From Marsupella aquatica (lineage: Eukaryota; Marchantiophyta), in the NCBI GenBank assembly GCA_973895155.1, contig OZ316896.1:12028001-12092000 (forward strand): DNA of 64,000 bases, in the 5' to 3' direction. Each line of letters starts with the position of its first letter. Position 1 is the stretch's first letter. Made by a program: the position numbers and the translations under genes. The notes under the pieces were generated by a model, which searched no databases, was not told the DNA's origin, and saw only the letters and a list, made by a program, of their open reading frames with translations. Below are positions 21,531 to 34,651 of the stretch, piece by piece.

Positions 21531-21634
21531 AGCACAGTGCATTGACTACATTCTGCTTATTGACCGACGTGACAGGACAGTGCAGTGAAGTTGACGGACA
21601 TGACAGGACTGTACGCTTATAGTGATATTCTCTG

Positions 21635-24600
21635 ATGTGCAGGATCATAATTATTATGGTGACATCGACAGTTTGGATCAGTGAAGGCGGACAAGTTATT
21701 ATAGGCATACGTGAGAAACAGGTTGGAAAAGGTCGCATGATAAGTCTTGATCCTTCCAGGGTTTGTCACAATGTTCCTCTTGGGGCGGACAGAGTTCTTC
21801 TATTGGAGGAAGTTTTTGACAAGACCATTCTATGTGAAGATGACAAACTTTTGAAGGACATGATTGGGGGTTACCTTGTATGGAAAGGAATCAGCTTTTT
21901 CGAGCTCCCATGGAATCGGAGGATGTGTTTGGCACTGTTGGTGATGATCAAGATCCAGTCAATCAAAATTCTGATGGGAACAACCATAATGAGAGTTGGT
22001 CTGGTGTGGAAGTAGTTTTACCAAATGCCTTGTGGATGGGCATGCCTGTAAAGGTGGTGGATGAGAACAAGTTGATTTTTGCAGTGGCAACTATACATGT
22101 TCTAGATCCTATAGTGAAGCTTGGGGATGTCACCCTTGGGAATACACATGTGGGAATTCTGATCAACGATTTTGTCGAGGGAGCTACCATAGATCATCTG
22201 AAGCATAGAGATTGCTTAAAAGCTTGGTCGATGGACCAACTCATTGCCAAGGATGGCAACTTGTTGTCTTTCCACAACATCAGGCAAGTTGTGGGAGGGA
22301 ACACATCTCCAACAAGTGGCAAGCGGTCCTACGTCCATAAAAGTAGGAAAAGAAAGAGTCAATCTTCCCAGACATCTAGAAGAGACACATCTTTGGCACG
22401 TCAAGATGTGTTGTTGATAAACACTAAGGACTGTTGTAGTGAACATTGTTGCCAATATTTGGACCGCAACTTGGCTATGGCAATTAGGCAAAAGTGGTGG
22501 TCAAAATCTTTTGCGGAGCGCAAGGAGGAGGAAATCAAGGCTATTAAAAATACAATACACTTGGGTACTGGAGAAAGGATTCTAGCAGTGGAGGGCAAAG
22601 TATTGTGCTTGGAGGCATGGAGAATCATTCATTCAAGAGGAAAGACTCAATTTTATGCCTTGAAGAAGACTGTGATGGCTGGAATGAACATAGGTACCCA
22701 TGGTAATGCTGGAAAAAGGCGTATGTCCGAGAAAGTATCTCAAGCGTTCATGTCAATGAAAGAGATTATTGAGGAGGCAGCTGATCATCATCCAGCCAAG
22801 TTGAGAACCATGGCAGATAATACAAGGATGGTTTTGAGGGAATTGCCAACAAATCTTACTTGGGAGAATATTAGAAACAGGGTTAATGTTGTCAACCAGG
22901 AGGCTGGTCTTCCTCCAATTTCCCAACCCACCTTGAGTCATCTACATCAGATGTATTTCAGGGAGTTCTCACGTCACAAAAAGGGCAACAACTTTTCAAA
23001 GTGTACAACTTGTAGTGAGTTGCTTCAACGGAAAGCAAACCTTACAGGAGCTAAGGAAGAGTTAGAGGGCCTAAGGCGTGACAAGGAGGAACATCACCAA
23101 GACCATACACATCAAAGAATGTGCTATCATACCTGGAGATATGAGTCCATCCATCGTCCAAAGGAAGTGTTATGCCTTATTCATGATAAGATGGATCATT
23201 CAAAGACAGCTCTCCCAAGAATGCCCTTCAATCCTAAGCATGTGGATGGTGCCCAAAAGTTCCCAATTACTGTCACTGGTATCCTTACTCATGGTCATGG
23301 TCCCAAGGCCATAGCCCAATATCATGTTGGAGTGTGGCCAGGTGATGTCAACATCACTATTGGGTCAATTGATTCAATACTAAGGATGTTGGAAAACCCA
23401 AATCCAATGATCAAATCACTTGTGGAGGGACCAGACTCGACAAGTCTTTTTAAAGACCTCCTTTTTGGGAGAGCAGATATCTTGGAGGCAAGTGTCCTTA
23501 GAGCATTTGAGGATGACATTGCCTACATCTCAAGCCTAGGTACTTTACTCACAATCCTTTAATTTATTATTATTTAATAATATAAGCTCACACACACTGA
23601 CACTCTACTTTGTGTAGTTGTTGCTCCTCCTAGCCAAGGTTTCATTAATAGGGTTTTAACCCTAAACCCTAAATTGGGGTTTAGGGTCTGACTAGGGTTT
23701 TATTTAAAAGCATTCTGAGATTGTTACATTGTGATGCAGCACCTGGGGCACCAAAGTTCAGGCCCCTTCCACGAGTATTGAAGCTACAACTGGATAATTG
23801 TGCCTCAGACAACAAGAACAGATATATGATGGCTTATTTGTCATTGTTGACGGCAAGGGAGGTGTTTGAAGAGGTTCATCTTGGTTTTATGGTGGTTGGG
23901 CATACTCATGAGGTATGTTCGGGCATTTTTCAGAGTCTATGATGCATAACCCCACATACTCATTGCCTGAGTTAATGTCCTTGTTCATGAGAGCAAGGAC
24001 ACCCAATGCAGTCCCACATTTTCTACAGGAGGTCCCAGATTTCAAAAACTACTTAGCTCCATTTTTGTTGAAGGGCCCTGAGGCATTGGTGGGGCATTTA
24101 AAACCCAAGCTATTTAGGTTCTATGTTCGTCATGATAGTATGCCATGCTTGCAATACAAAATGAAATCAACTGATCAGGGATGGTTACCCAAGGAAGGTA
24201 TTGAAATGTGGTCATGGAAAGATGACAAAAGTCCTCACATCCCAATTGGGGTGCCCAAACGGCTACCAATGATGGAGTTGAAAATGCTTCCTGAAGTGCT
24301 GATAGGGTTGAAGAAGCATGTGTCATTCTCTGAGTTTATTCTAAAGCGAACAAAAGAGGAAGAACCAAAGCGACGTTGGACAACTCTCATCAATTATTGG
24401 AATGACATTGTAGATACTCTACAGGGTGAGCAGGTGCAATATGAACCTGAAGGTGCACACAACTTGGAATACGGGTTTTGGCCTTTATCAATATGGAGAG
24501 AGCACGTTCCACCAGAATATCGAAATGTGGCATGTGAGTTGGAGGCAACAGTGGATTATGTGGGACCAGCAAAAGATAAACCTCCTGAGAGTTTTAACCC

Positions 24601-25009
24601 TAGGGTTGATGTTGTGAAGGGTTGTTATGTGTTGGTACGGCCGGACGACTCAGACCTGGATGTTTATCCCGTCCATATGGGGTTAGTTGTTACAGATGCG
24701 GTAGAAGGACCAGTGAATGAACAAAACCTTCTTACTCATGTATGTGGCGTTGAGTGGTTTAGACCATTTATGGCAAAGAAGAAACGTGGTCAATCAGACT
24801 GGCAGCCAAGAGAGCGGTGGGCAGATTCTTGGGATAAGAAATGGGAACATGATCCAGCTCCAATATACAAGGAAGCTGAGACAATAGATGTTTCCTCTGC
24901 CTTGTGGTGTTTCAAAGCACGCAAAAGGACCAGTGACAGGGCTGGTAGGAACTCCAAAGAATGTTGCTGCCAAGGCAAGAGACTATCTCTTGACATGCAT
25001 AGCAAGTGA
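21635..25009 (+). pseudogene. DUF7869-like transposon-type protein, broken
   Basis: A long coding region in three frames. 21635-21890 ends DMIGGYLVW, then a one-base shift leads to the main frame from about 21880. That frame shows VVLPNALWMGMP, CCSEHCCQYL, FSKCTTCSELL and LIHDKMDHSKTALP. A phase-1 intron (23540-23739) joins it to LKLQLDNCASDNKNRYMMAY and VGHTHE. In the family HTHE continues as an acidic HTHED.D motif; here about ten bases are missing and the frame shifts to MFGHFSESMMHN, running to a stop at 25009. The family, common in plant, animal and fungal genomes, looks transposase-derived with an RNase H-like DDE layout. The deletion removes a presumed catalytic position, so it is almost certainly inactive. 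Terminal inverted repeats were not found. Confidence 0.7.
23655..23702. repeat. Telomere-type motif as inverted pair in an intron
   Basis: AACCCTAAACCCTAAA is followed after three bases by GGGGTTTAGGGT and then AGGGTTTT. These are plant telomere-type words in opposite orientations inside the intron of the DUF7869-like gene. It could be a repaired break or a telo-box; the tract is too short to show telomere fusion. Confidence 0.7.
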
Positions 25010-25118
25010 CAAATCCTAGACAGTAATGAAGCATGTAATTTAGCATACAGTTTAAAAGGCAACTCAGAATAGTAGTAGCCAGAGAACTCAAGTTTAGACA
25101 AGTCTTATTGTCTAAGTT

Positions 25119-25697
25119 AGTTAGTTGGTTAGTTTATTTAAGATATAATATTAGTTAGTGGGGCCTTAGTTTGGTGATATTAAGGCATGATATTATTGAC
25201 ATTCAAATGAATGTCGAGTAGACATTCATTTGTAATATACAACAATCCTATTAATAAATAATAATTATAGTTACACCTTCAAGTGAACTCAACTTTCAAT
25301 GATTTCTGATTTTATATGGTTCCATGCCTGATTGAGTCAAAGCAATAGAAACTAACTAATTAAAGGGTGATACTATGATTGTAGGTCACGCACCCTGGTG
25401 CGTGTCAATCTTTTTTGTATTCAACCCTATAGTAATTAAATAGACAAGTCAGTTAGTTGGTTAGTTTATTTAAGATATAATATTAGTTAGTGGGGCCTTA
25501 GTTTGGTGATATTAAGGCATGATATTATTGACATTCAAATGAATGTCCAGTAGACATTGTAATATACAACAATCCTATTAATTGTTGTAAAGAAACTAAC
25601 TAATTAAAGGGTGGTACTTACTATGATTGTAGGTCACACACCCTGGTGCGTGTCAATCTTTTTTGTATTCAACCCTATAATAATTAAATAGACAATT
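25119..25697 (+). repeat. 332-bp tandem duplication, second copy with internal deletion
   Basis: Copy 1 starts at 25119 and copy 2 at 25451, both AGTTAGTTGGTTAGTTTATT. Both continue through AGTGGGGCCTTAGTTTGGTG, the foldback GACATTCAAATGAATGTC and CACCCTGGTGCGTGTCAATC. Copy 2 lacks about 80 bp of the middle. Divergence is low, so the event is fairly recent. Confidence 0.88.
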
Positions 25698-25699
25698 GA

Positions 25700-28600
25700 A
25701 ACAATGAATGACAGTTTAATTAAGGATTTGTGCATGGATCAAGAGGTACTTGATGTCATTTAGTGATGCATTGTTATAAAGATCTTGCAACAAAACATTT
25801 GAAGTTTTTGACTATCCCACCAAATGTTAAAGAGGTTGATCATTCATTAACTAATAATATTTAGATAAAATTGGAATTAATCTAATACTTCAGTATTCCT
25901 TAAATTGGGGTTCCTAGGGACTATTAAGTTAGTAGTAAAATACAATTTATGAAATCTTCAGTCCCTCTTGCATTGTTTTACAAGTGTTTGTGAACTTGAA
26001 ACAACTGTGCAACCTATACTTGAGAAATATTGTAAGCATTTCCATCAACACTGATGTATCATTGTCTTTAAAGTATAAAAAAAATCTACTGTAGGTGTTT
26101 GGAGACAGTTGATGTCCACACTTCTACTTAATTCCTTAGTAAGATTTGTTTGTCTTGTCATACTGTGTAGAGATGGTACTAGACTCTCCTAGAAGGACAA
26201 GGGTCCTAAGTCCCAATGGGACATGTGTAGTGGCCCACTATGTTCCCCATTGCTCCAACTAGTATTAGAGCTAGTATTACTCGCAATCCCCGAGGACTTC
26301 TGAGCAAAATGCAAATGTGTACTCTCTGCACTTATAGACAAGAGTTCTTGTCACTTATAGAGAGAACTGAGTTTATCAAATTGTCTTTTAGTGAGGCCTG
26401 CTTGCACTTGTAAAAAGTAGAAGAAGACTGCAATTTCCACAGAAAATTTTAGGGAGTAAGATCCTCCCTAAATGAAGTATTGCACTTGTCTAGGGTGTAC
26501 TTCTGCAGAGATCACTATACTGTACTACTGTATCCTATAACTTTACACAAACTGTGTCGACACAGAGGATTTCAGTAACCAGCATCAGTGGTCAAATTGC
26601 ATCTCCTGGTTACCTTAGTGTGATCACCTAAGTATGAGATCGTAAATCAGGCACGATTCCCGTAAGTATGCACATCAATTTGGATTTATCACTCACTTTG
26701 GACCAATATCACCTATGCAATAGGTATTGGTGGCTTGTATGTACATGTGAGAATTGCATGTAATTTAAGAAACCAAAGTATGTATGGTTGGATAAAGACA
26801 CATTTCGTCCAAAAAATCAAAGTGATCACTCACTGTGTATCCATGGTCAGTCCACCATGGGTTACACAAATGTCAGGTCAGGAGTGGTCACTTTGTACCC
26901 CATAACCCAAACTCCCTTGCTTATAGAGGATCCCCATAATCAGCTTCAGTGGACATAAAAGGCTACTCAGGTTAGTGTACATAAACTTCTGCTTATCTTT
27001 GTCCCTCTAAAATAAAATACCTGAACTTGTACCCAAATAGTCAGCTTTGTGTTGGGTATCATACCAAATCTTTGGTGATTCAGGTTAGACCTCTAGTCCC
27101 TTAAAGTCCTCTCCTGATTTTTTTGTTTGGGATTTGCAGTGAAATACCCCGCTCTCACGCTTTATCCAGGGTTTTGTAGTTTCCTAAATATACAACTGTC
27201 TCAAAGCAAGACCTAGTGGATCCATGCCACCATGGTGAGTCAATAAATTTCTTAACAGAGTAATGATATGCGATTATTTTTTCCTCTCACATCTATGGTG
27301 ACAGTGGTTGTGTGAAGTGCACCAAGGTATCACCAGATACGTACGTGAAAATCTCTCTTTAAGAGTATATGTATACTTATCCAGAAAAGCATAAACCATA
27401 TCTTCAAGTCTTATTGGATGAGTGTTTGCAATGTTTCCGTAACTGCACTTATGAAGTAATGCTAGGGTTTACTTAGAATGTATAGAGTCTATATTCCTGG
27501 GAATTTTTAAAACTTTTTTAAAAAATATCACCACAAATACCCCACAGCGGGGGGGGGGGGGGGAAGCAAACAGCACTGGCACCAATAACAAACATAGGGG
27601 TGCCCCCCATGTATAGAGTCTATATTGACAAGTGCAAGATTTAGATCTTATTGACTCTTGAAACCTAAACTTGTTTATATCTAATCTATTGAAAACTAAG
27701 TGCAAAGACCTTAAGTCTTGCATGCATAATATGTGCATATCACCAACAGGTTTCCTTAAGGTGGCTTTACAAGAGGTGAGGTTTTCTTTGCGTTTCTACC
27801 ATGGCTAATCTCTCATACGTTTCAGTTATTGCAGATGGTGCACTATGGCTCTTAACTTCTTGTAAAGCCAACTGCAGCAAGTGGTGCTAGGCTAAGAGAC
27901 AAGTTGGGGACCCATTCCACCTGAAGTCACTTTATTCTTTGTGCCCTTTTAATTCTAATAGAAGAGAATCTGATGAAGGACTGGTGGGTAAATTTTAATG
28001 CAAAAGAGTGAAAACAGAAATGGACCAAGTAGGCCAGATGATCTAAGATACAAAATTGGACAAATTTGTGCTCCATGTAAGCAAAACTTGGGCCCCACTC
28101 CTTTTGATGTAAGAAAGTTATGAGTTTAGAAGGAAACTGCCACCATCATATTGAGAGTGAACTAAAGCTGAATGTCCCCCAATGGATGGCCCTGATCACA
28201 TCTTGGACACCAGGAAAAAAATTGAAAGTGCCCCAATGTAGTCCACCCACAGCCAACTCTTTCATCACATGCATGAGTAGGGTGTCTCAGCTTCATAGTT
28301 GCATATGATGGCTTTTGGCCATAAACAAATGGCCAAGCTTTCACATGGTTATGTAAAAGTTGTTTTTGTTTGTTGGTTTCACTAGCCTCTACACTGACTT
28401 ATGGTCATCGCATATGACCAATTTTCATGGCAAAAAGTTATGAATTATGATTTTGGTAGTGCACAGCAGAGTTTTACGTAAACCCTCAGAGCCAAAATTT
28501 GAGGCCATTTCAACCCCACCCTCAGAAATGAGAGTTACCTTAATGAGTGCCAAAAATTGAATTTTATTTTAAAAAACTCCTGGTCAAGTGACTTAAGATA

Positions 28601-30208
28601 TTTGTTGGGCAGAGTAAGACTTTGGACATTTTGGGCAGCGTCAGGCAGTAGATGGAGTGCCCTAGAAAGCCTGTCCCGTCTTGCCCTTCCGTTTTGCTTT
28701 GCTATGGAATTCTGGAGACTTCTTTGCATCAACTCCTCCCCTTTCAGCTTCTTGCTCTCCTTCATGACGTTGGGCTATGAGTCCTCACTTGGCCTGAAGC
28801 TCCTGTCCTGCTTGGAGCGCTTGTCACGCGCCACAGTTCGTCTCCCCCTATTTCTCGTTGGTTACGATAATCTCCTCTAGGGCAAGAACTTGGGGCATGA
28901 ATATGGGCTGCCCAACAATTAAAAAATGGCTGCCCACAAGTATTCCAGGGTGATTCTCACTTGGCCGTGTAGTAAATTAATTTTCTCACTCTCGTACCTA
29001 TTATTTTGCTTGAGAAGTTCATTTATGGTGTTAAAGATATAATAATAGCCAAAAGTGCATGTGAGTGAAAACTTTAAATTATGGTGACTCACCCTGGAAC
29101 CTGAGTTCAGGAAAACTTTAAATTGTGGTAAGTAAGTTAAGGTCCATCAAATTTTGTGACCCCTTGTGGAACAAGACTTTGAGGTTTGATACCCCTTGTG
29201 TAACAAGATTTTGAGTCAATATGTGTTCCTCTCCTGCTCGCCTCTGCAATCGCATCCCATCCCTTCTTGCTCCCAATAGATGACTTTGCTGCCAGCCAGT
29301 CATTGCTGGAAATGGCAGCACCAACTGGCGATTCCTTTCAATAAAATTGACAAAAGAGAGATATATTACAGAAAGACGAGGAGCATTACGTCGTGCTGCA
29401 CTGAATTGAATGGAGAGAGTTCGAATTGTCCCTGTGAACGTTTTTCATAACTTTCTGTACTAGAAAGAGTGACTCTGGGAATTGTGTGGATGTTCGACGG
29501 ATAGCGATTTTGGAGGCATGATTGTTTTCTCGTGAAGGTTCGGAGAAAAGATAACGAGGTAAACAATCAAGTTTATCGGGACAGTGAAATGGGATTCATT
29601 GCAGTGATGAGTCCAGTGTTGAAAGGTTCATTGTTGTAGTTTTAAAAATGTTACGATTTCTGTTTCAGCTGGAGAGAACTTATGGTGATCATATTTGCCT
29701 GTAGCAATCTCATATTCTCGACCAGAAATGATCTCTAAAATCCGAGAATGGCCGTGGTGATGTAATACATCACCAGGGTGAGCTAAATTCGAGTCCTTGT
29801 GAAACATATTTGTGTATCACGGGTTTAGAATCTACATCGTCAAGAAGTGGGGCCGCAACTCTCCTAACTGCACCATCTACGGGGACCCGTCAAGGCATTC
29901 GAACTGTGGGGGCTTTCTGAACCCACCATTCGCTCCCAGGGGCCCCATGAAGCAATTAACTCGAAGTCATACTATCAATGGCAGCGAAATCTCGAATGAT
30001 GAGTCTATTTTCAAGCTTGTGATAGATTAAGTTTGGAACAGCACTAGGGCATTTCGGCTTTTTGGGGGGAGTAGAGCATTTCAATGACCCTCAGTTTCTC
30101 ATGAGAGGAGTTTGGTCTAATTTCGCTCAGAGGAAAAGGAATTAATAAGTTCCCGTGGCTTTCTGAAATATTCCGTAACAGGAGGTGGTTGTCGACCGAT
30201 CCATTTCA
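25700..30208. other. Intergenic DNA without a recognised gene
   Basis: No confident gene. It holds a 15-G run (27549-27563) and dispersed repeat R1 (27850-28300). A region near 28560-28870 has higher GC and a 76-codon minus frame starting MKESKKLKGEEL; upstream codons break into other frames, so at best it is a gene fragment. The last 900 bp are the upstream flank of the desulfhydrase gene. Confidence 0.5.
27850..28300 (+). repeat. Dispersed repeat R1, copy 1
   Basis: It aligns in order and orientation with 50400-50850. Shared blocks include CTTGTAAAG..AACTGCA, AGAGACAAGTT, CCACCT.AA, GTGCAAAAGA, GAATGGAC, CAAAATTGTGC, TTTGATGTA and ATGGATGGCCCT.ATCACATC. It is heavily diverged, with no open frame in common, and is probably an old interspersed element or duplication. 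Confidence 0.65.
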
Positions 30209-33200
30209 ATGACGTCGGCCACTGCCTGCTCCTGCTCCTGCTCCTGCTCTCGGCTGCCATCTCGCCTGTCTCCGTTCGCTGCACAGATTTCCACTTCATT
30301 ATGGAGATGTTCTGCCCAGCCCTCGAGACTGAGGAGGAGGATTCGCTTCTACTGCAGCTCTTCTGAGTTGGTGAGTTGGAAGCTTGGGGTTAGCCGAATT
30401 TATCAGCTCTTGTGGATTAATTTTGCGCTGCTGTGAGGTTTGGAAGTTTCAGTGCTCCTGAGTGATTACATTGGCTTCAGGTGGACTCTCCGAGTTCTTT
30501 CTGCGACTTCTCTCTGGACACGAAGTTTGACAATTGGTATTACTGTTTGATTCAAGTACTCCCATTGTTCGAGCTACCATACTGTGATTTCGGAATGTGA
30601 AAGTAGCCATCTGAACATATCTGGTTGGAGACTCATCTCTTGTCCTTAGCTTCAATATTAGCGCTCATGATCTTATGGTTTTGGAAGAGGTGTTGACTCA
30701 CTTTCTGTAGACTTGTATTGACAACTGCCGGTGAATTTTGGGGAATTTGGTCAGTCTCAGACCTATTCCTTGTTGTAAGTTCCGTGATCGGTGCATTTCC
30801 TTCTTCACAAACTGCAAATGGACAGATCTCTGCAACTAATGATGAAGCTTATGTGTCTCCACCCATTGATGGCTTCTACTAATGGTGTAGATGCCAGGTG
30901 TTGTATTTGTTTATCTGTCTGACTCACATTTATCCTCATCCCTTGGCAACTATTTGAACTCCCATTCAATTTACTCTCTTTTCGAAGGCTGTGGAGACTC
31001 GTGAAGGGACTTGCAGCCGAAGGGCACAGCTAGAACGCTTACTGAAGAGAAGGTGGTTTTTGGAGCAACCAAGCACTAAAATATCGACGGTTCTGCTAAA
31101 TTCAACCAAGGCATCCGAATTTGAACTTCCAGAACATCTCGGGCAAAGGCAATTCAAGCTACAAAGGACGACACGGGGCATTGTGGAACTCGGGAATGAA
31201 AGTGACTGTCAAACGTTTTATGTCATCAGAGATGACTTGCTGCACCCTCTTCTAGGTGGCAACAAGCTTCGGAAGCTGGACGCGTTGTTGCCAGTTTTAG
31301 AAGATTGCAAGGCAACTGATGTGGTAAGTATGAGATTGACATCAGTGCTTTCAACGCAGGTAGACGTGAATCCGCCACATTGAATTGGATCTCAAATTTA
31401 TCTCTACTTACATCCGTTGGCTGATCCAAGCTCTTGTCATCTTGTCCCTTTCTCGAACAGATTACGTGTGGGGGTTGTCAGAGTGCTCACACTGCGGCTC
31501 TGGGTTAGGAACACTCCAACCTATGCAAAGCCCTGCATTCAAAGGTTGCCTTGATGGGACCGCTTTGTACTGCATTCAACACCCGTAGTATCTTTTTACG
31601 TCTCTGCTCCGCAATTGGAATGCTGAAGCAGAATGTTGTATCCCTCGCAATTAAAGCCAATTTTCTGTATGCTGCTGCGAGTAAACGGTCGAGCAAATTT
31701 CAAACTTAGCAAATGTCAAAAGTACCTGAAAATATCCTGCAAATTCATCTAAGAGTGAAGGTATGCCTTTGTTTTGCAGCCTTTGCCTGTGCAGAACGAG
31801 GGATAACAGCTCATTTACTTCTGCGAGGGGAGAAGCCCTCTATCTCGACAGGGTACAACTTATTGTCTAGTATGTATGGTCAGTGCACTTACGTGCCGCG
31901 ATCGGAATATGCTGATAGAGCAGCTATGTTCAAAAAGTATGGAGGTATTGTTGGTGGCAGTTCTAGCTCACTGGTCTGGCTTGATGAACTTGGGGACCTT
32001 CCCACAGTTGGGCCCATATCAGAAAAGAAAGTTATAGCTGTGAAGGAGGGTGCTGGAGATGCAGTAGCGTTACATGGTAAGTTCTCTTGGAGATTAGGAG
32101 TAAATTGGCTTTGTAGGACTCCATAACCAGGTCTTCAAGTGCCCGTTTGGTAGTCTGGTCTCTTCTTTTACGCTCAAAGGATGTGAGGACTTGTTTTGCT
32201 AGTTGGACTGCAGTACCAGTTGGTGTATGACAGTCAGGGTTGTTTAATCATTCATTTTAAGTTTAGTAGACTGTCCTCGAGTTTAAAAAACATTCCTACG
32301 CTAATTGCTCTTGATATCGAAGCTAAATTACTTTATCATGTAAGGGTTTTTCTCTAGGATCGCAGAAGATACAGCGTAATTTGCCCTGTTTTTTCCCTTT
32401 CCTTTCAGAAATAGAAGTGTTCCCATGTCTTTGATCTTGTCTTGCTGAATAGTGATGCTATCCCATCTTATTGGGTGCAGGTCTCATCCGGCTGGTCCAC
32501 TATTTGTCCCAACCGACAGTGTTTGGCAGTAACCTTCAATTGCATATCGTGGTAGATACCGGAACAGGAACAACAGCAGTTGGATTAGCGTTGGGTATTT
32601 TACTGCTCGGGTAAGTTATGTTCTTGGTTTTCTTATCACGTCAACTGAGCATTGATCCCAAGACGGTTTAGGAAAACACCGACAACGCTTTGTTGCAGGA
32701 TCATTTTACAGTGCTGGTCCTCACGACCTCTTTTTCCTTCTTTCAGTATGCCATGCTGACATCCTAGTTAGAGAAAGTCTCCATATGTAGATGGCAGAGG
32801 TCTAAACTAAACACCACTGTTAATGACTTGTATAGCTGTAAACTCTTTGTTTGTTGATCATTAGATCTTCATTAGTTGGTTCCCATTTTAGCACTATATT
32901 GAAATGGAGAGATCCTTGCTATTATGTTTTGGATTTTCATTGCAGGAAATAATTGCTCTTTCTTCATTCTGTGTACAGACTCCCATGGAAAGTAACAGGA
33001 GTCATGCTGGCAGATACAGTCGAGGGGTATGAAGCGCACAAACATCAGCTACTATCTATGTTCTGTGAACATTACTCCTTGCCTCTAGTACAGGCACTCC
33101 AGGTTCCTCTGTCATGGAAAGAGCGATGGAAACCCCGGAAGTAAGAATCCGAAAGACTTTCTATAATGCAGGCATGTGTTCTAAGTGTCTTTCCTCTATA

Positions 33201-33491
33201 AGTATCGTTGGCTTGCGATCAAATGATTGGCCTTGTTGTACTAAAGTTTTTGTTCTATGCAGGTTTGGTAAAATCTTCCCAGGTGAGGTCCGCACCTGTC
33301 AGTCGGTAGCTCAGCAAACTGGAATATTGTTGGATCCAATTTACACACTTGCCGGCTGGGAAACAGCTACCAGGTTGTCACTCGAAAATTATGGTGAAGG
33401 GCAAGGAGGTGACGTAGTTGTCATGCTACATACCGGTGGAACTCTTGGTCTTTTTGGCCTAGCTCAGAGATACCCTGAAGAGTTCAATTAG
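30209..33491 (+). CDS. D-CDES2: D-cysteine desulfhydrase 2-like PLP enzyme (complete)
   Basis: Seven exons: 30209-30370, 30988-31323, 31461-31503, 31780-32076, 32481-32610, 32979-33140 and 33263-33491. All junctions are GT-AG with matching phases, giving 452 residues. The family is pyridoxal-phosphate-dependent tryptophan-synthase-beta fold; D-cysteine desulfhydrase splits D-cysteine to pyruvate, ammonia and H2S. Landmarks are [20 protein letters not shown] (GNK holds the likely PLP lysine), [59 protein letters not shown] and [17 protein letters not shown]. This matches the plant DCD2 type (Arabidopsis At3g26115), not DCD1. The N-terminus is Ser/Arg/Cys-rich without acids and fits an organelle transit peptide. 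ATG at 30209 was chosen as the first in-frame Met of a convincing presequence. The frame is unbroken, so it is probably functional. Confidence 0.92.
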
Positions 33492-34640
33492 AAAGAGAAC
33501 TATGAGGTTTGTTCGAGCCTAAGACACCACATAGGCACACTCAATGGTTACAAATTGAACTCAGATGGATCCAAATCTGGGTATAAAAATACGCATTTTG
33601 ACGCGCAAGTTGTCCTGTTGGGGAACTTCCCACTGGCAATTAAGCTCAATGTGGACCTGTGGTGGGCAATCAAATGCCACCGCTCAATTGTTGGCTTACC
33701 ATGGCCTTCACCATTCTTTCTATCCATTACCTGCCCAGCGCCTCAAAACTGAGTTCAGGAAATATTCTTGACTAGTGATGAGGCTAGAAGGCATGATTTG
33801 CAGTTGGCGAACAGCATGTAGATCATGCAATTATGTTATTATACATTCCTCCTCTCGAGAAATTCTTATAGAACGATGGACCCAAAGTATCAAAATAACT
33901 TCTTGTCACTCGATAAGATTGCATTATTTGGGGAGTAGTCTGTAAAGATGTATCCTTCCTTGTCAGTGCCGTGAAGGAAGAATCAGGTCAAGAGCCCATC
34001 AGCCCTCTGGGTGTTCCCAACAATGCCAGCGCTTGTTCCTCTCATGAGATGAGCTTTGGAATAGTATTTTGTTTAACGCGGCACTTATGAATATACTTCA
34101 TTTCTCACATTTTGAATAGTCTATGACCGAGAAAGTACGATTCTCCTTGCAATATCTCCCACAAAGTGCTGAGGTACTACCTTTCACAGAACCTTCATCA
34201 TTTCCCAACAGTCCGTAAGCAACGACGCACCCAGCCTTCCCCAAAACATCAAGTGTGGAAAGGTTGGAAGTCAGTGCACCAGTTCATATTCTAACACTAT
34301 TTAATTTCTTACATTCATATTTCTTCAAGGAAACTTCGTACGAATTTTACTGCATATCATCCACACTTGACAGATTGGATGATTGGATGATTGGATCACA
34401 GCGAAGGCTGCAAAAGTGGAAGTGGAACCATTCAATTCCAGATTCACCTTACAAACGATGAACAGAGGCACATAGTACAGCAGCACCCAGACGCGGATGT
34501 CGTTGAGTCGTTCCAGCTACAGCCCCACTCACACGGCAAGCACAGAATGAACAAAGTACTATCGAAGTCCTTATCATACCGTTACCTTCTTGGCACACAT
34601 TTTCCATTGTGCGGCAGCAGGGTACGCTTCAGCAGTCACG
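33492..34640. other. 3' flank of the desulfhydrase gene, nothing recognised
   Basis: It contains the 3' UTR of the desulfhydrase gene and unremarkable AT-rich DNA. No gene, RNA or strong repeat was seen. Confidence 0.5.
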
Positions 34641-34651
34641 ACACTTTCATG

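Noticed and set aside
28535-28870. Minus frame starting MKESKKLKGEEL
   Set aside because: Upstream codons switch frame and contain stops; at best an unidentifiable fragment.
29812-30030. Plus frame with WGRNSPNCTIYG
   Set aside because: Short, unrecognised, and no splice or start evidence links it to the desulfhydrase gene.
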